Part shown: piece by piece, positions 36,905-45,942 of the stretch
Position numbering within the stretch: position 1 is the first letter of the stretch
How the letters are laid out: the number at the start of each line of letters is the position of its first letter
From: Mesorhizobium sp. AR10
Lineage (GTDB): Bacteria; Pseudomonadota; Alphaproteobacteria; Rhizobiales; Rhizobiaceae
Assembly (NCBI RefSeq): GCF_024746795.1
Contig: NZ_CP080524.1
Span: 1,798,001 to 1,862,000 of the forward strand
Direction: 5' to 3'
Length of the DNA stretch: 64,000 nucleotides
Notes under the pieces: generated by a model
Seen by the model: only the letters and a program-made list of their open reading frames with translations
The model's database searches: none
Told to the model about the DNA's origin: nothing
Made by a program: the position numbers and the translations under genes

Positions 36905-36939
36905 GCGCTCCTGCGGAAAGCGAATTGCCGCAGGAGCGC
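36905..36939 (-). other. Strong stem-loop between iron binding-protein and permease genes
   Basis: GCGCTCCTGCGG (36905-36916) and CCGCAGGAGCGC (36928-36939) form a perfect 12-bp stem with an 11-nt loop, 30 nt past the binding-protein stop on the minus strand. There is no T run directly after it, which favours an mRNA-stability or attenuation role over full termination. Confidence 0.75.
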
Positions 36940-36968
36940 AGTCGTTGCCCTTTTAGGACGAACGCGGA

Positions 36969-37976
36969 CTAAAGCAAGCCGGCTGCCGTCATCAGATCGG
37001 TCACCTTCTTCGAGTTCAGCGTCGTCGGATCGACCTTCGGTGCCTGCAGGTCGGCCAGCGGCACCAGCTTCGGATTGGACTCCGCGCCTTTGGCGACGGC
37101 GTATTCGAAGGAATCACCGGTCTTCAGCACGTCCTGGCCACCCTTGCCGGTGACCCATTTCAGGAAGGCCTGGGCTTCCTTCGGGTGCTTGCTCGAGGCC
37201 AGCACGCCGCCGCCGGAGATCGAGACGAAAGCGCCCGGATCCTGGTTCTTGAAATAGTGCAGTTCGACGTTCTTGCTGTTCTCGCCGGTCTTGGCCTGAT
37301 CGCCGAAATAGTAATAGTGATAGATCACGCCGCCTTCGATCTCACCGGCATTGACCGCCTTCATCACCGTGCTGTTGCCCTTGTAGGCGGTGAAGTTCTC
37401 CTTCATCGCCTTCAGCCAGTCCGCCGTGGCGGCCTCGCCCTTGAGCTGGAGCAAAGCACTGACGATCGCCTGGAAATCAGCCCCGGAAGGCGATGCGGCC
37501 CAACGTCCCTTCCAGCTCGGATCGGCGAGATCGAGCATCGACTTGGGCAGCTGGTCTGCGGTCAGCTTGGTCTTGTTGTAGGCAAAGACGGTGCTGCGCG
37601 CGGCGACGCCGACCCATTTGCCGCTGGCCGGTTGGAAATCCTGGGGAACCTGCGCCAGCGTGTCGGCATCGACCGGTGCGAACAGGCCTGATGTCTCGAC
37701 CAGCACCATGGCCGGTGAGTTTTCCGTCAGGAACACGTCGGCAGGGGAGGAAGCGCCTTCCGCGACGATCTGGTTGGAGAAATCGCTGTCGCCGCCGTTG
37801 CGGACGGTGACCTTGATGCCCGTTTCCTTGGTGAATCCTTCCGCCCACGCCTTGGTCAGGCTCTCGTGCTGGGCGTTGTAGACGACGATGCCGTCATCCT
37901 GCGCCATCGCCGGGCCGATGGCCATGCTGATTGCCAGCGCTGCGGCGCCGGCAAGGGTGGAAAGAGCGTATTTCAT
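36969..37976 (-). CDS. fbpA: Fe3+ ABC transporter periplasmic binding protein (FbpA/AfuA type)
   Basis: A start at 37976 gives MKYALSTLAGAAALAISMAIG, a signal peptide cleaved after AMA, and mature DDGIVVYNAQHESLTKAWAEGF: the family opening. The protein is 335 aa. A tyrosine cluster (GVIYHYYYFGDQ) is the ferric-ion ligand region of this family. It is the first gene of the minus-strand iron operon and has a TGA-N9-TCA operator upstream. Confidence 0.92.
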   Translation of the reverse strand: MKYALSTLAGAAALAISMAIGPAMAQDDGIVVYNAQHESLTKAWAEGFTKETGIKVTVRNGGDSDFSNQIVAEGASSPADVFLTENSPAMVLVETSGLFAPVDADTLAQVPQDFQPASGKWVGVAARSTVFAYNKTKLTADQLPKSMLDLADPSWKGRWAASPSGADFQAIVSALLQLKGEAATADWLKAMKENFTAYKGNSTVMKAVNAGEIEGGVIYHYYYFGDQAKTGENSKNVELHYFKNQDPGAFVSISGGGVLASSKHPKEAQAFLKWVTGKGGQDVLKTGDSFEYAVAKGAESNPKLVPLADLQAPKVDPTTLNSKKVTDLMTAAGLL

Positions 37977-38032
37977 CGCGTCGTCCTCCATCTTGGTGGT
38001 CTTGGTTTGGCACGTGCGCACCTACCTATACA

Positions 38033-38047
38033 TGACAAGGATAGTCA
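38033..38047. promoter_or_regulatory. Candidate iron-responsive operator (IRO box) for fbpABC
   Basis: TGACAAGGATAGTCA fits the TGA-N9-TCA pattern attributed to the iron regulator RirA in Rhizobiales and is extended to TGAC...GTCA. It lies 57 nt before the iron-binding-protein start, the right zone for a repressor site, and 130 nt before the divergent sigma-factor gene. Confidence 0.6.
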
Positions 38048-38134
38048 ACATTGATGGACTGCTTCAATCGGTCGCCAGGCGCAAACTTTCGTGATTTTGC
38101 GGTAGTTTGGCTTGGACATTATTTCGCCGGCCAC

Positions 38135-38160
38135 GTAACAAATCAGCGCCGAGACGCGAA
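38135..38160 (+). promoter_or_regulatory. Candidate SigF-type ECF promoter
   Basis: GTAACA (38135-38140), a 16-nt spacer and CGAA (38157-38160) match in sequence and spacing the GTAACC-N16-CGAA element described for Caulobacter SigF. It ends 19 nt before the GTG start of the sigma-factor gene, so the factor probably transcribes its own gene. Confidence 0.6.
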
Positions 38161-38179
38161 TATCGGGGAGTGAACTCTT

Positions 38180-38722
38180 GTGACCGGCAAGGACGAAGCC
38201 GAACTCTCCCGGCTGCTGCGGGCCGCGATCGCGGGAGACGAAAGGGCTTACGCCGACTTTCTGCACCGGACCGCCGCTCTCGTTCGCGGCTTTGTCAGGC
38301 GCAAGATCGTACAGGGCGGAGTGGATCCCGAGGATGTCGTGCAGGAAACCTTGCTGGCCATTCATGTGAAACGGCACACCTGGCGCCAGGATTTGGCGGT
38401 GCTGCCTTGGGTCTATGCCATAGCGCGTTTCAAGCTGATCGATGCCTTTCGGCGGCGCGGGCGGCGCATCGAGATCGAGATCGACGACATCGCCGAGACC
38501 TTCGCCGAGCCGGAAGCCGAGACCGTCAGCGAGCGCGACATCACCCGGGCGCTGGACAGCCTGCCGCCGGCGCAGCGCTCCGTGGTCTCTGCCGTGTCTG
38601 TCGAAGGCCGTTCCATCGGCGAGACGGCGGCGAAATTCGGCATTAGCGAGACTGCGGTGCGCGTATCGCTGCATCGCGGACTTGCCGCCATTGCCAAGCG
38701 ATTCGGGACCGGGCGACAATGA
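38180..38722 (+). CDS. sigF: ECF sigma factor, SigF-like
   Basis: The 180-aa protein has ECF region 2 (GFVRRKIVQGGVDPEDVVQETLLAIH, WVYAIARFKLIDAFRRR) and region 4 (LDSLPPAQRSVVSAVSVEGRS with SETAVRVSLHRGLAAI). It starts at GTG with GGGGAG 9 nt upstream. Immediately downstream (1 nt) is an NrsF-type membrane anti-sigma gene, the partner of SigF in Caulobacter, where the pair responds to metal and oxidant stress. Assignment to SigF rests on this pairing and the promoter motif. Confidence 0.85.
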   Translation: MTGKDEAELSRLLRAAIAGDERAYADFLHRTAALVRGFVRRKIVQGGVDPEDVVQETLLAIHVKRHTWRQDLAVLPWVYAIARFKLIDAFRRRGRRIEIEIDDIAETFAEPEAETVSERDITRALDSLPPAQRSVVSAVSVEGRSIGETAAKFGISETAVRVSLHRGLAAIAKRFGTGRQ

Positions 38723-38723
38723 T

Positions 38724-39362
38724 ATGAGGACGGACGATCTCATCAAGGCGCTCGACGCCGATGCCCGCAACAAGGCGATGCCGTTGCGCTCGGCCTGGCG
38801 GATGGCCGCCGGTGCTGCCGTGGTGATCGCAGCGGTGGTTTTCTGGCTGACGATCGGTCCACGTCACGACATTGCTACGGCCATGCATACGATGCGCTTC
38901 CTCGCCAAATTCGTCTTCACCATCGTGCTTGCCGTCAGCGCCTTTGCCCTGATCCAGGCGCTGTCGACGCCCGGTGCGTCGACAGGCAAGGCGGCGACCG
39001 GAATGATCGCCGCGCCGTTGCTGGTAGTGGTGGCCGTCATTCTGGAACTCTTCGTGGTGCCGGAGGCGCAATGGGGCACGCGGCTCGTCGGCACCAACAT
39101 GCCTGTCTGCATGATTTTCATCCCGCTGATCGGCATTGGCCCGCTCGCCATCTTCCTTTGGGCGCTGAACCATGGCGCTCCGACGCGGCCGGTGCTTGCC
39201 GGCACGGTGGCCGGCCTGCTCGCCGGTGGGCTGTCGGCGACCTTCTATGCCGCGCACTGCGTCGACGACTCGCCGCTTTTCGTCGCCACCTGGTACACGA
39301 TCGCGATCGTCATCCTTGCCGCGCTCGGCGGGCTCGGCGGGCGGCTTTTCGTGCGCTGGTAA
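38724..39362 (+). CDS. nrsF: NrsF-like (DUF1109) membrane anti-sigma factor
   Basis: The 212-aa protein has a short cytoplasmic N-terminus (MRTDDLIKALDADA) and six predicted transmembrane helices, the DUF1109/NrsF topology. Two cysteines sit at membrane or periplasmic positions (GTNMPVCMIFIPL and AAHCVDD), matching the conserved cysteines thought to sense the signal in Caulobacter NrsF. It probably binds and silences the adjacent sigma factor until released. Its ATG lies one base past the sigma-factor stop. Confidence 0.88.
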   Translation: MRTDDLIKALDADARNKAMPLRSAWRMAAGAAVVIAAVVFWLTIGPRHDIATAMHTMRFLAKFVFTIVLAVSAFALIQALSTPGASTGKAATGMIAAPLLVVVAVILELFVVPEAQWGTRLVGTNMPVCMIFIPLIGIGPLAIFLWALNHGAPTRPVLAGTVAGLLAGGLSATFYAAHCVDDSPLFVATWYTIAIVILAALGGLGGRLFVRW

Positions 39363-39494
39363 GACGGCCTGCGACCGGAACCGATAGATACCGATCCTTA
39401 ATCATGCCGGCAATTGTTTGCCGGTAAATCATATCGTCAATGCCGCCGGCGCAACCTTTCCTTAAAATCGATCATCCAAGGTTTTCGCGGGGAC

Positions 39495-41522
39495 ATGCGA
39501 CTATGCATGGGGATCGCACACATCGTGACATGGCAAGAATCGAAGGGCTTGGGACCTAATAGGCGCGCAGCTTTGGCGCTGCTGGCTGTCAGCTTTTGCG
39601 CGGTGGCCGTGTCCGTCCCGTTGTCGCGGCTGGACGTCAGTGCCGAAGCCCTGAAGCTCTGTCTGCAGATATCGGTCACGATTGCCGCGGGCGCGGTTTT
39701 CATTTTGATCTTGTTCATCCGTCGGATCGTGGACGATCGCCGGCAGATCGCCGAGAGCGAGCAGCGCTTCCGCCGCGCCATGGAAGATTCGGCGATCGGT
39801 GTCGTCATCGTTGGCCTCGACGGTCGCATTATCCAGACCAATCCCGCCTTCGCCGCCATGCTCGACTATGCCCGTGAGGAGCTCGAGACGCTGACCTTCT
39901 TTCAGATCACGCATCCTGACGATCTGCAGATCGGCAAGGAAACGATGGAGAAGCTGAGAGAGGGCAAGGTCGATTCCTTCCGCTTCGAAAAGCGCTACCT
40001 CAGGAAGGACGGAACACCCGTCTGGGCCCAGCTTGCCGGCTCCGTCATTCGCGAAGAAGGCAGCGGCCGTCCGCTCTACCTCGTTTCCCAGATCGAGGAC
40101 ATCGACGCGCGCAAGCAGTCCGAGGCGCGCATAGCCGAAGCCGAAACGCGCTGGAATTTCGCACTGGCCAGCGCCGGCCAAGGTGTCTGGGACCTCGACA
40201 TGCGCAAGGGCGGCACGACCTATTCCGCTACCTGGGTGGAGATGCTGGGCTATGCGAATGGCGAGCTGGACGGCGATCCCGACCTCTGGCTGACGATGAT
40301 CCATCCGGACGACCGTGAGGTCGTCGCCGAGGCCGATCGCGCCCATCTGGACGGCAAAACGCAGTACTTCGAAGCCGAATTCAGGATGCGCCATAAAGAT
40401 GGCCACTGGATCTGGATCCTCGACCGCGGCAAGGCGCTGGAGCGCGACAGCGAAGGGCGCCTGATCAGGGCCATCGGCAGCCTGACCGATATCACCCAAC
40501 GTAAGCAGGCCGAAGCGCGCCTCATCGTCTCGGCGGCGATGCTGGCCGATGAGAAGGAGCGCCTTCGGGTAACGCTGCAATCGATCGGCGACGCCGTCAT
40601 CTGCACCGATGCGGCAAACCGTGTCACCTTCATGAATCCGGTTGCCGAAAAGCTGACCGGTGTTGAAGGCAGCGAGGCGCTCGGCAAGACGCTTGGCCAT
40701 GTCTACTGGGCGGTCGACGAGGAAACCGGCCAAAGGATCAGCGTGACGCGACCGGCGATCGGTGGCTCCGGCCCTGCCGACCAGAACAGCCGCGCAGTCC
40801 TCATCCGGCGCGACGACACGCGATGCAGCATCCGGCAGGTCGTATCGCCGATCATGAACGACCGGAACGAGTTCTGCGGCCTGGTCATCGTCTTTCAGGA
40901 CTTCACCGATGCGCGCGCCTTGCAGCGCCAGCTCGCCTATGCCGCCGCCCATGATGCGCTCACCGGCCTCGCCAATCGCTCGAGCTTCATCCGCACCATG
41001 GAGGAGCTGATCGATCAGAGCCGCAAGGCCGGTACGGCCGACGCGACAAGGTCGGTCGGGGGCGAGCATCAGTTCATGTTCATCGATCTCGACCATTTCA
41101 AGCAGGTCAACGATACCGGTGGTCACGCTGCCGGCGATGCCTTGCTCAAGCAGGTTGCCGACGCCATCCGTGGCGCCCTCGGTCCGGAAGACATCGTTGC
41201 CCGCCTGGGAGGCGACGAATTCGCGGTCATCCTGAAGTCAGGCTCGGCTGCCGGCGCCACCCATATCGCGCGATCCATCATCAAAGCGATCCGCAGCCTG
41301 GATTTCACCTGGGATGACCGGCCTCACTCGATTGGCGCCAGCGTCGGGTTGACGCCGATCCGCGCCGGCTGCGGCGAAGTCGACGAGATCATCGCGCGGG
41401 CCGACGCCGCTTGTTATGCAGCCAAGGCCGCCGGCCGTGGATGCGTTTCCATGGCGCCAGACGAGGCCGACACAAGCGGCGACAGCACAAAGGCACCAGC
41501 GCCGCTCGCCGTGGCGTCGTAA
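39495..41522 (+). CDS. Membrane-anchored PAS-PAS-PAS-GGDEF diguanylate cyclase
   Basis: From the ATG at 39495 the protein is 675 aa: two transmembrane segments near the N-terminus (ALALLAVSFCAVAVSVPL and VTIAAGAVFILILFI), three PAS modules each followed by a PAC-like stretch (SQIEDIDARKQ, GSLTDITQRKQ, VFQDFTDARAL), and a C-terminal GGDEF domain with intact ARLGGDEFAVIL. It should make cyclic di-GMP from two GTP. The inhibitory RxxD site before GGDEF reads GPED, so product feedback at that site is lost. No EAL domain is present. Confidence 0.88.
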   Translation: MRLCMGIAHIVTWQESKGLGPNRRAALALLAVSFCAVAVSVPLSRLDVSAEALKLCLQISVTIAAGAVFILILFIRRIVDDRRQIAESEQRFRRAMEDSAIGVVIVGLDGRIIQTNPAFAAMLDYAREELETLTFFQITHPDDLQIGKETMEKLREGKVDSFRFEKRYLRKDGTPVWAQLAGSVIREEGSGRPLYLVSQIEDIDARKQSEARIAEAETRWNFALASAGQGVWDLDMRKGGTTYSATWVEMLGYANGELDGDPDLWLTMIHPDDREVVAEADRAHLDGKTQYFEAEFRMRHKDGHWIWILDRGKALERDSEGRLIRAIGSLTDITQRKQAEARLIVSAAMLADEKERLRVTLQSIGDAVICTDAANRVTFMNPVAEKLTGVEGSEALGKTLGHVYWAVDEETGQRISVTRPAIGGSGPADQNSRAVLIRRDDTRCSIRQVVSPIMNDRNEFCGLVIVFQDFTDARALQRQLAYAAAHDALTGLANRSSFIRTMEELIDQSRKAGTADATRSVGGEHQFMFIDLDHFKQVNDTGGHAAGDALLKQVADAIRGALGPEDIVARLGGDEFAVILKSGSAAGATHIARSIIKAIRSLDFTWDDRPHSIGASVGLTPIRAGCGEVDEIIARADAACYAAKAAGRGCVSMAPDEADTSGDSTKAPAPLAVAS

Positions 41523-41550
41523 GGACGCGCAGCGCTTCTTGTTTGTTGGT

Positions 41551-42429
41551 CTAGCGCGTTGGAACGGGATGTTCGCCGCGATAGTCGTAGAAGCCGCGTC
41601 CGGTCTTGCGGCCTAGCCAGCCGGCCTCGACATATTTCACCAGCAGCGGGCAGGGGCGGTATTTCGAATCCGACAGGCCATCATGCAGCACCTGCATGAT
41701 CGACAGGCAGGTGTCGAGGCCGATGAAATCGGCAAGCTGCAGCGGTCCCATCGGATGGTTGGCGCCGAGCCTCATGGCGGTGTCGATGGCGTCGACCGAA
41801 CCGACACCCTCGTAGAGCGTGTAGATAGCCTCGTTGATCATCGGCAACAGGATGCGGTTGACGATGAAGGCGGGAAAATCCTCCGAGACGGTGATCGTCT
41901 TGTCGAGCTGCTTCACATAGGTCTTTGCCGCCTCGAAGGTCTGGTCCTCTGTGGCGATGCCGCGCACCAGTTCGACCAGCTTCATCAGCGGCACCGGGTT
42001 CATGAAATGGATGCCGATGAAGCGTTCCGGCCGGTCGGTTTGGGCGGCAAGGCGAGTGATCGAGATCGACGAGGTGTTCGTCGCCAGGATCGCTTCAGGA
42101 TTGAGCTGCGGGCAAAGCTGGGCGTAGATCTTGCGCTTGACCGTCTCGTCCTCGGTCGCCGCTTCGATCACCAGATCAGCACCCGCAAGGTCGGCCATGG
42201 CGGGGGCGGCCACAATGCGCGCCATCGCGTCGTTGCGGACCTTTTCCTCAAGCTTGCCGGAGCCGACTTGGCGGGCCATGTTGCCGCTGATCGTGGCGAT
42301 ACCCTTTTCGATGCGATCGGGTGAAATGTCGTAGATCAGCACCTTGTAGCCCGAGAGCGCGGAGACATGGGCGATGCCACCGCCCATCTGGCCCGCGCCG
42401 ATGATGCCGATCGTCTCGATCTTGCTCAT
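41551..42429 (-). CDS. 3-Hydroxybutyryl-CoA dehydrogenase
   Basis: The 292-aa protein has the NAD-binding [11 protein letters not shown] (11-21), the catalytic region with [20 protein letters not shown], and the C-terminal dimer domain [21 protein letters not shown]. It oxidises (S)-3-hydroxybutyryl-CoA to acetoacetyl-CoA using NAD+, or the reverse. It is placed after etfB-etfA on the same strand, a common set for fatty-acid and butyrate metabolism. A terminator precedes it, so it may have its own promoter. Confidence 0.93.
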   Translation of the reverse strand: MSKIETIGIIGAGQMGGGIAHVSALSGYKVLIYDISPDRIEKGIATISGNMARQVGSGKLEEKVRNDAMARIVAAPAMADLAGADLVIEAATEDETVKRKIYAQLCPQLNPEAILATNTSSISITRLAAQTDRPERFIGIHFMNPVPLMKLVELVRGIATEDQTFEAAKTYVKQLDKTITVSEDFPAFIVNRILLPMINEAIYTLYEGVGSVDAIDTAMRLGANHPMGPLQLADFIGLDTCLSIMQVLHDGLSDSKYRPCPLLVKYVEAGWLGRKTGRGFYDYRGEHPVPTR

Positions 42430-42485
42430 TACACCGATCCCGTCCTAAGGCCTTTGCGGCCTGCTTTTTGTGCGGTGCAAACTAA

Positions 42486-42516
42486 AAGGGTGGGGCAGCT
42501 TCGTCTACCCCACCCT
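42486..42516 (-). terminator. Intrinsic terminator of etfBA
   Basis: On the minus strand AAGGGTGGGG pairs with CCCCACCCTT around TAGACGAAGCTGC-like loop bases, followed by a short T run (TTTTAG). It begins 30 nt past the etfA stop. Confidence 0.8.
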
Positions 42517-42546
42517 TCACAATTTAATACGCTTTGGGAGAAAGCG

Positions 42547-43476
42547 TCAAAGCGCCTTTTGCAGTTCCGGCAGAATGACGAAAAGGTCGCCGACGAGGCC
42601 GTAGTCGGCGACCTGGAAGATCGGCGCTTCCTCGTCCTTGTTGATGGCGACGATGACCTTCGAATCCTTCATGCCGGCGAGGTGCTGGATGGCGCCGGAG
42701 ATGCCGACGGCGATGTAGAGATCGGGGGCGACCACCTTGCCGGTCTGGCCGACCTGCCAGTCGTTCGGCGCATAGCCGGCATCGACCGCGGCGCGGGAGG
42801 CACCGACGGCGGCACCGAGCTTGTCGGCGACCGGCAAAATGACTTCCTGGAATTTTTCCGCCGAACCCAGCGCGCGGCCGCCCGAGATGATGATCTTGGC
42901 CGAGGTCAGTTCCGGACGGTCGGTCTCGGAGAGCTTGTTCTCGACGAAGGAGGACAGGCCGGGATCGCTTGCGGCCTTGACGGCCTCGACCGCTGCCGAG
43001 CCGCCCTCGGGAGCCGCCTGGAAGGAAGCGGTGCGCACGGTGATGACCTTCTTGGCGTCGGTCGACTGCACCGTCTGGATGGCGTTGCCGGCATAGATCG
43101 GCCGCTTGAAGGTGTCGGGCGACACCACCTCGATGATTTCGGACACCTGCGCGACATCGAGCAGGGCTGCCACGCGCGGCGCGACATTCTTGCCCGACGA
43201 GGTCGCCGGCGCGATGATCGTGTCATAGAAACCGGCCAGCGAAACGACGAGTGCGGCCATCGGTTCGGCGAGGCGCTCGGCCAGTTCATCGGCATCGGCC
43301 AGCAGCACCTTGGTCACGCCCTTGAGCTTGGCAGCGGCGTCGGCTGCCGGCTTGGCGCCCTTGCCGGCAACCAGCACATGCACGTCCGAACCGATCTGCA
43401 GCGCTGCCGACAGCGCCTTGGCGGTCTGGTCGGAAAGCGTCGAATTGTCGTGTTCGGCAATCAGAAGAATAGCCAT
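42547..43476 (-). CDS. etfA: Electron transfer flavoprotein subunit alpha
   Basis: The 309-aa protein has the FAD-binding C-terminal domain with [35 protein letters not shown] (key: GRALG and [10 protein letters not shown]), [15 protein letters not shown] and [20 protein letters not shown], the EtfA signature. It pairs with EtfB to pass electrons from acyl-CoA dehydrogenases to the quinone pool through ETF-QO. AAAGGAG precedes the start; the gap from etfB is 24 nt. Confidence 0.96.
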   Translation of the reverse strand: MAILLIAEHDNSTLSDQTAKALSAALQIGSDVHVLVAGKGAKPAADAAAKLKGVTKVLLADADELAERLAEPMAALVVSLAGFYDTIIAPATSSGKNVAPRVAALLDVAQVSEIIEVVSPDTFKRPIYAGNAIQTVQSTDAKKVITVRTASFQAAPEGGSAAVEAVKAASDPGLSSFVENKLSETDRPELTSAKIIISGGRALGSAEKFQEVILPVADKLGAAVGASRAAVDAGYAPNDWQVGQTGKVVAPDLYIAVGISGAIQHLAGMKDSKVIVAINKDEEAPIFQVADYGLVGDLFVILPELQKAL

Positions 43477-43500
43477 GTTCTTGTCTCCTTTTCCGATCGC

Positions 43501-44250
43501 TTACAGCACGCCGGCTTCATTCTTGAGCTTGTCGACCAGTTCGGCGACGCTCTTGACCTTGACGCCTGCCTTGCGGCCGCTCGGCTCTTCGGTCTTGAGC
43601 ACTTTCAGGCGCGGCTTGACGTCGGCGCCGTAGTCGGCAGGGCTCTTCTCGTCGAGCTGCTTCTTCTTGGCCTTCATGATGTTGGGCAGCGAGGCATAGC
43701 GCGGCTGGTTGAGGCGCAGATCGGCCGTCACGATCGCCGGCATCTTCAGTTCCACCGTCTGCAGGCCGCCATCGACTTCGCGTGTCACCTTGGCCTTGTC
43801 GCCGTCGAGCACGATCTTGGAAGCGAAGGTGCCCTGCGCCCAGCCCAGCAATGCGGCCAGCATCTGGCCGGTCTGGTTCGAATCGTCGTCGATCGCCTGC
43901 TTGCCGAGAATGACGAGGCCGGGCTTCTCCGCCTCGACGACACCCTTCAGCACCTTGGCAACGCCCAGCGGCTCGGTCTGCTCGTCGGTCTTGACCAGGA
44001 TGGCGCGGTCGGCACCCATGGCGAGTGCGGTGCGCAAGGTCTCCTGCGCCTGCTGCAGTCCGATCGAGACGACGATGATCTCGTCGGCCTTGCCGGCTTC
44101 CTTCAGCCGGATCGCCTCTTCGACCGCGATCTCGTCGAACGGGTTCATCGCCATCTTGACGTTGGCCAGTTCCACCGCCGAACCGTCAGCCTTGACGCGA
44201 ACCTTAACATTCGCATCCACAACCCGCTTCACGGGCACAAGGATCTTCAT
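43501..44250 (-). CDS. etfB: Electron transfer flavoprotein subunit beta
   Basis: The 249-aa protein opens [20 protein letters not shown] and carries [42 protein letters not shown] (key: NQTGQ) and [14 protein letters not shown], the EtfB signature. It contributes the AMP-binding part of the flavoprotein. A clear AGGAGAGG ribosome site lies upstream. The gene pair is transcribed toward the hydroxybutyryl-CoA dehydrogenase. Confidence 0.96.
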   Translation of the reverse strand: MKILVPVKRVVDANVKVRVKADGSAVELANVKMAMNPFDEIAVEEAIRLKEAGKADEIIVVSIGLQQAQETLRTALAMGADRAILVKTDEQTEPLGVAKVLKGVVEAEKPGLVILGKQAIDDDSNQTGQMLAALLGWAQGTFASKIVLDGDKAKVTREVDGGLQTVELKMPAIVTADLRLNQPRYASLPNIMKAKKKQLDEKSPADYGADVKPRLKVLKTEEPSGRKAGVKVKSVAELVDKLKNEAGVL

Positions 44251-44345
44251 TTTCCTGTCACCTCTCCTGAGATAGTTGGGCGCGCTATAGCAGCGTGTGG
44301 CCCTTCAGAGTTGTCGAAAGCCGACATTCCGGACGGAATTCTAGC

Positions 44346-44447
44346 CTAGAGCCTGTTCCATCCCGATGGAATCGGGATGGGGCTCTATCTTTTGTTTGAG
44401 CATGATCTTTTCCGAAAACCGGTTTCCACTTTTCGGGATCATGCTCA
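44346..44447. repeat. RIME1-like mosaic element, copy B
   Basis: Opens CTAGAGCCTGTTCCATCCC, has an inner palindrome CATCCCGATGGAATCGGGATGG, and ends with the second palindrome GCATGATCTTTTCCGAAAAC to TTTCGGGATCATGC. The modules and their order match copy A at 24891-24989 in the opposite orientation. It fills most of the gap between etfB and the rhomboid gene. Confidence 0.85.
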
Positions 44448-44511
44448 ACGGTGGCGCTTCCGTAGTTGCGACAACCCTGCTCGTCAATATCTGTAGCGCA
44501 CTCAAATCGGT

Positions 44512-45336
44512 TCAGTCCGGGCTGGCAGTGCTTCCTCGCCCCCAGCGCGGCGCCGGTTGGGCAGCGGGCGGATCGTTTGCGACCGGCCCGGCAGAGACGG
44601 GCGTCTGTTCCATGACCGCAACGGCCTCGTCGTCCCCACGAAGCAGCTGTACGCCACGCCTGCGCAAGACAAGCACCAGCACGGCCCCGGCGATGATGCC
44701 GCCTATATGGCAGGCCCAGGAAATCTGGTCCTCGCCGCCGGCGGCAAACATCACGATTTGAAACAGGATCCACAGGATCAGCGGGATGAAGGCCGGGATG
44801 CGCAGCGGAATGCGGGCAAAGGCCAGCACCCATACTTTCACCCTGGGATAGAGGATCAGGTAGGCGGCGACCACGCCGGCGATGGCGCCTGAGGCGCCGA
44901 TCAACGGCACTTGCGAGTCCCACGCCACCAGCCCCTGGAAGAAGGCACCGGCGATGGCGCAAGCCAAGTAGAAGATGAGATAGCGGATATGGCCGAGCGC
45001 ATCTTCGACATTGTCGCCGAACACCCACAGGAACAGCATGTTGCCACCGAGGTGGAAAATATCGGCATGCAGGAAGGAATAGGTGAGGTAGCTCAGGCTC
45101 TCGGGGATGACCACAAATTGCGGGGCCAGTTCCACCCTGTCGTGAACGACGGACGGAATAAAACCGAGGCCGAGCACTGCGGCGTTTGAGAAAGCCTCAC
45201 CGCCGAGCGATGTGGCGAGGTAGATGAGCGTGTTGACCGCAATCAGGCTGATCGTCACATATTGCAGCCGGATATGCCGCAGCCTGTTGGTGTCGTAGAG
45301 CGGGATGAACAACTGGGACCCCTCCCGCTTCGGCAA
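44512..45336 (-). CDS. Rhomboid-family intramembrane serine protease
   Basis: The 274-aa protein has six to seven transmembrane helices and the catalytic dyad: Ser149 in IGASGAIAG and His210 in ACHIGGIIAG. The L1/TM2 motif HLGGNMLFLWVFGDNVED (95-112) is also present. The long C-terminal tail is Pro/Ala-rich and cytoplasmic. Rhomboids cut transmembrane helices of other proteins; the target is unknown. It is followed upstream (3 nt) by the adenosyltransferase gene on the same strand. Confidence 0.93.
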   Translation of the reverse strand: MPKREGSQLFIPLYDTNRLRHIRLQYVTISLIAVNTLIYLATSLGGEAFSNAAVLGLGFIPSVVHDRVELAPQFVVIPESLSYLTYSFLHADIFHLGGNMLFLWVFGDNVEDALGHIRYLIFYLACAIAGAFFQGLVAWDSQVPLIGASGAIAGVVAAYLILYPRVKVWVLAFARIPLRIPAFIPLILWILFQIVMFAAGGEDQISWACHIGGIIAGAVLVLVLRRRGVQLLRGDDEAVAVMEQTPVSAGPVANDPPAAQPAPRWGRGSTASPD

Positions 45337-45339
45337 AAT

Positions 45340-45921
45340 TCAGCGGTTCTTGCCGGGAACCCATAACACGTCGGCGTTTCCGTTGTCATTGACCGCACGC
45401 GCGGCGACGAACAGAAAATCCGACACCCGGTTGATGTATTTTATGGCCTCGCGGTTGACGTGTTCGCGCGGGTCCTGCGCCAGCGCCACCATGATGCGCT
45501 CGGCCCGCCGCGCCACCGTGCGGGCGAGGTGAAGGGCGGCGGCGGCCGGCGTGCCGCCGTTCAGGACGAAGGATTTGAGCGGCTGCAGATCCTTGTTGAG
45601 CAAGTCGATGTCCTTTTCGACACGGTCGGTCTGCGAGACGATGATGCGCAGCGGCTCATAGCCGAGCGGCTTGCCGTCCTCAGGCACGGCCAGATCGGCG
45701 CCGAGGTCGAAAAGGTCGTTCTGGATGCGGCTGAGCATCGCGTCGATCGACGGATGGGTTGAAGCGGTGTGGACGCGGGCCATGCCGATGCAGGCATTGG
45801 CTTCGTCGACCGTGCCATAGGCGTCGATGCGCAGATCGGATTTCAGCCGCCGTTCACCGGTGCCGAGGCCGGTGGTGCCGTCGTCGCCGGTGCGAGTGTA
45901 GATCTTGTTGAGCTTGACCAC
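45340..45921 (-). CDS. PduO-type cob(I)yrinic acid a,c-diamide adenosyltransferase
   Basis: The 193-aa protein opens MVKLNKIYTRTGDDGTTGLG (ATP-binding N-terminus) and has the conserved RIDAYGTVDEANACIG, FVLNGGTPAAAALHLARTVARRAER and INRVSDFLFVAAR segments of PduO/MMAB enzymes. It transfers the adenosyl group of ATP to cob(I)alamin to form coenzyme B12. No other cobalamin gene or B12 riboswitch is in the window. Confidence 0.94.
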   Translation of the reverse strand: MVKLNKIYTRTGDDGTTGLGTGERRLKSDLRIDAYGTVDEANACIGMARVHTASTHPSIDAMLSRIQNDLFDLGADLAVPEDGKPLGYEPLRIIVSQTDRVEKDIDLLNKDLQPLKSFVLNGGTPAAAALHLARTVARRAERIMVALAQDPREHVNREAIKYINRVSDFLFVAARAVNDNGNADVLWVPGKNR

Positions 45922-45942
45922 GGCTTGCCTCCCGAAATGCCG

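Noticed and set aside
39501..41126. A 541-residue minus-strand open frame opposite the diguanylate cyclase
   Set aside because: The plus strand has intact PAS and GGDEF motifs; this frame has none.
42367..44349. A 660-residue open frame on the plus strand opposite etfA-etfB
   Set aside because: It is an antisense shadow of two clearly recognised ETF genes in high-G+C DNA and has no family features of its own.
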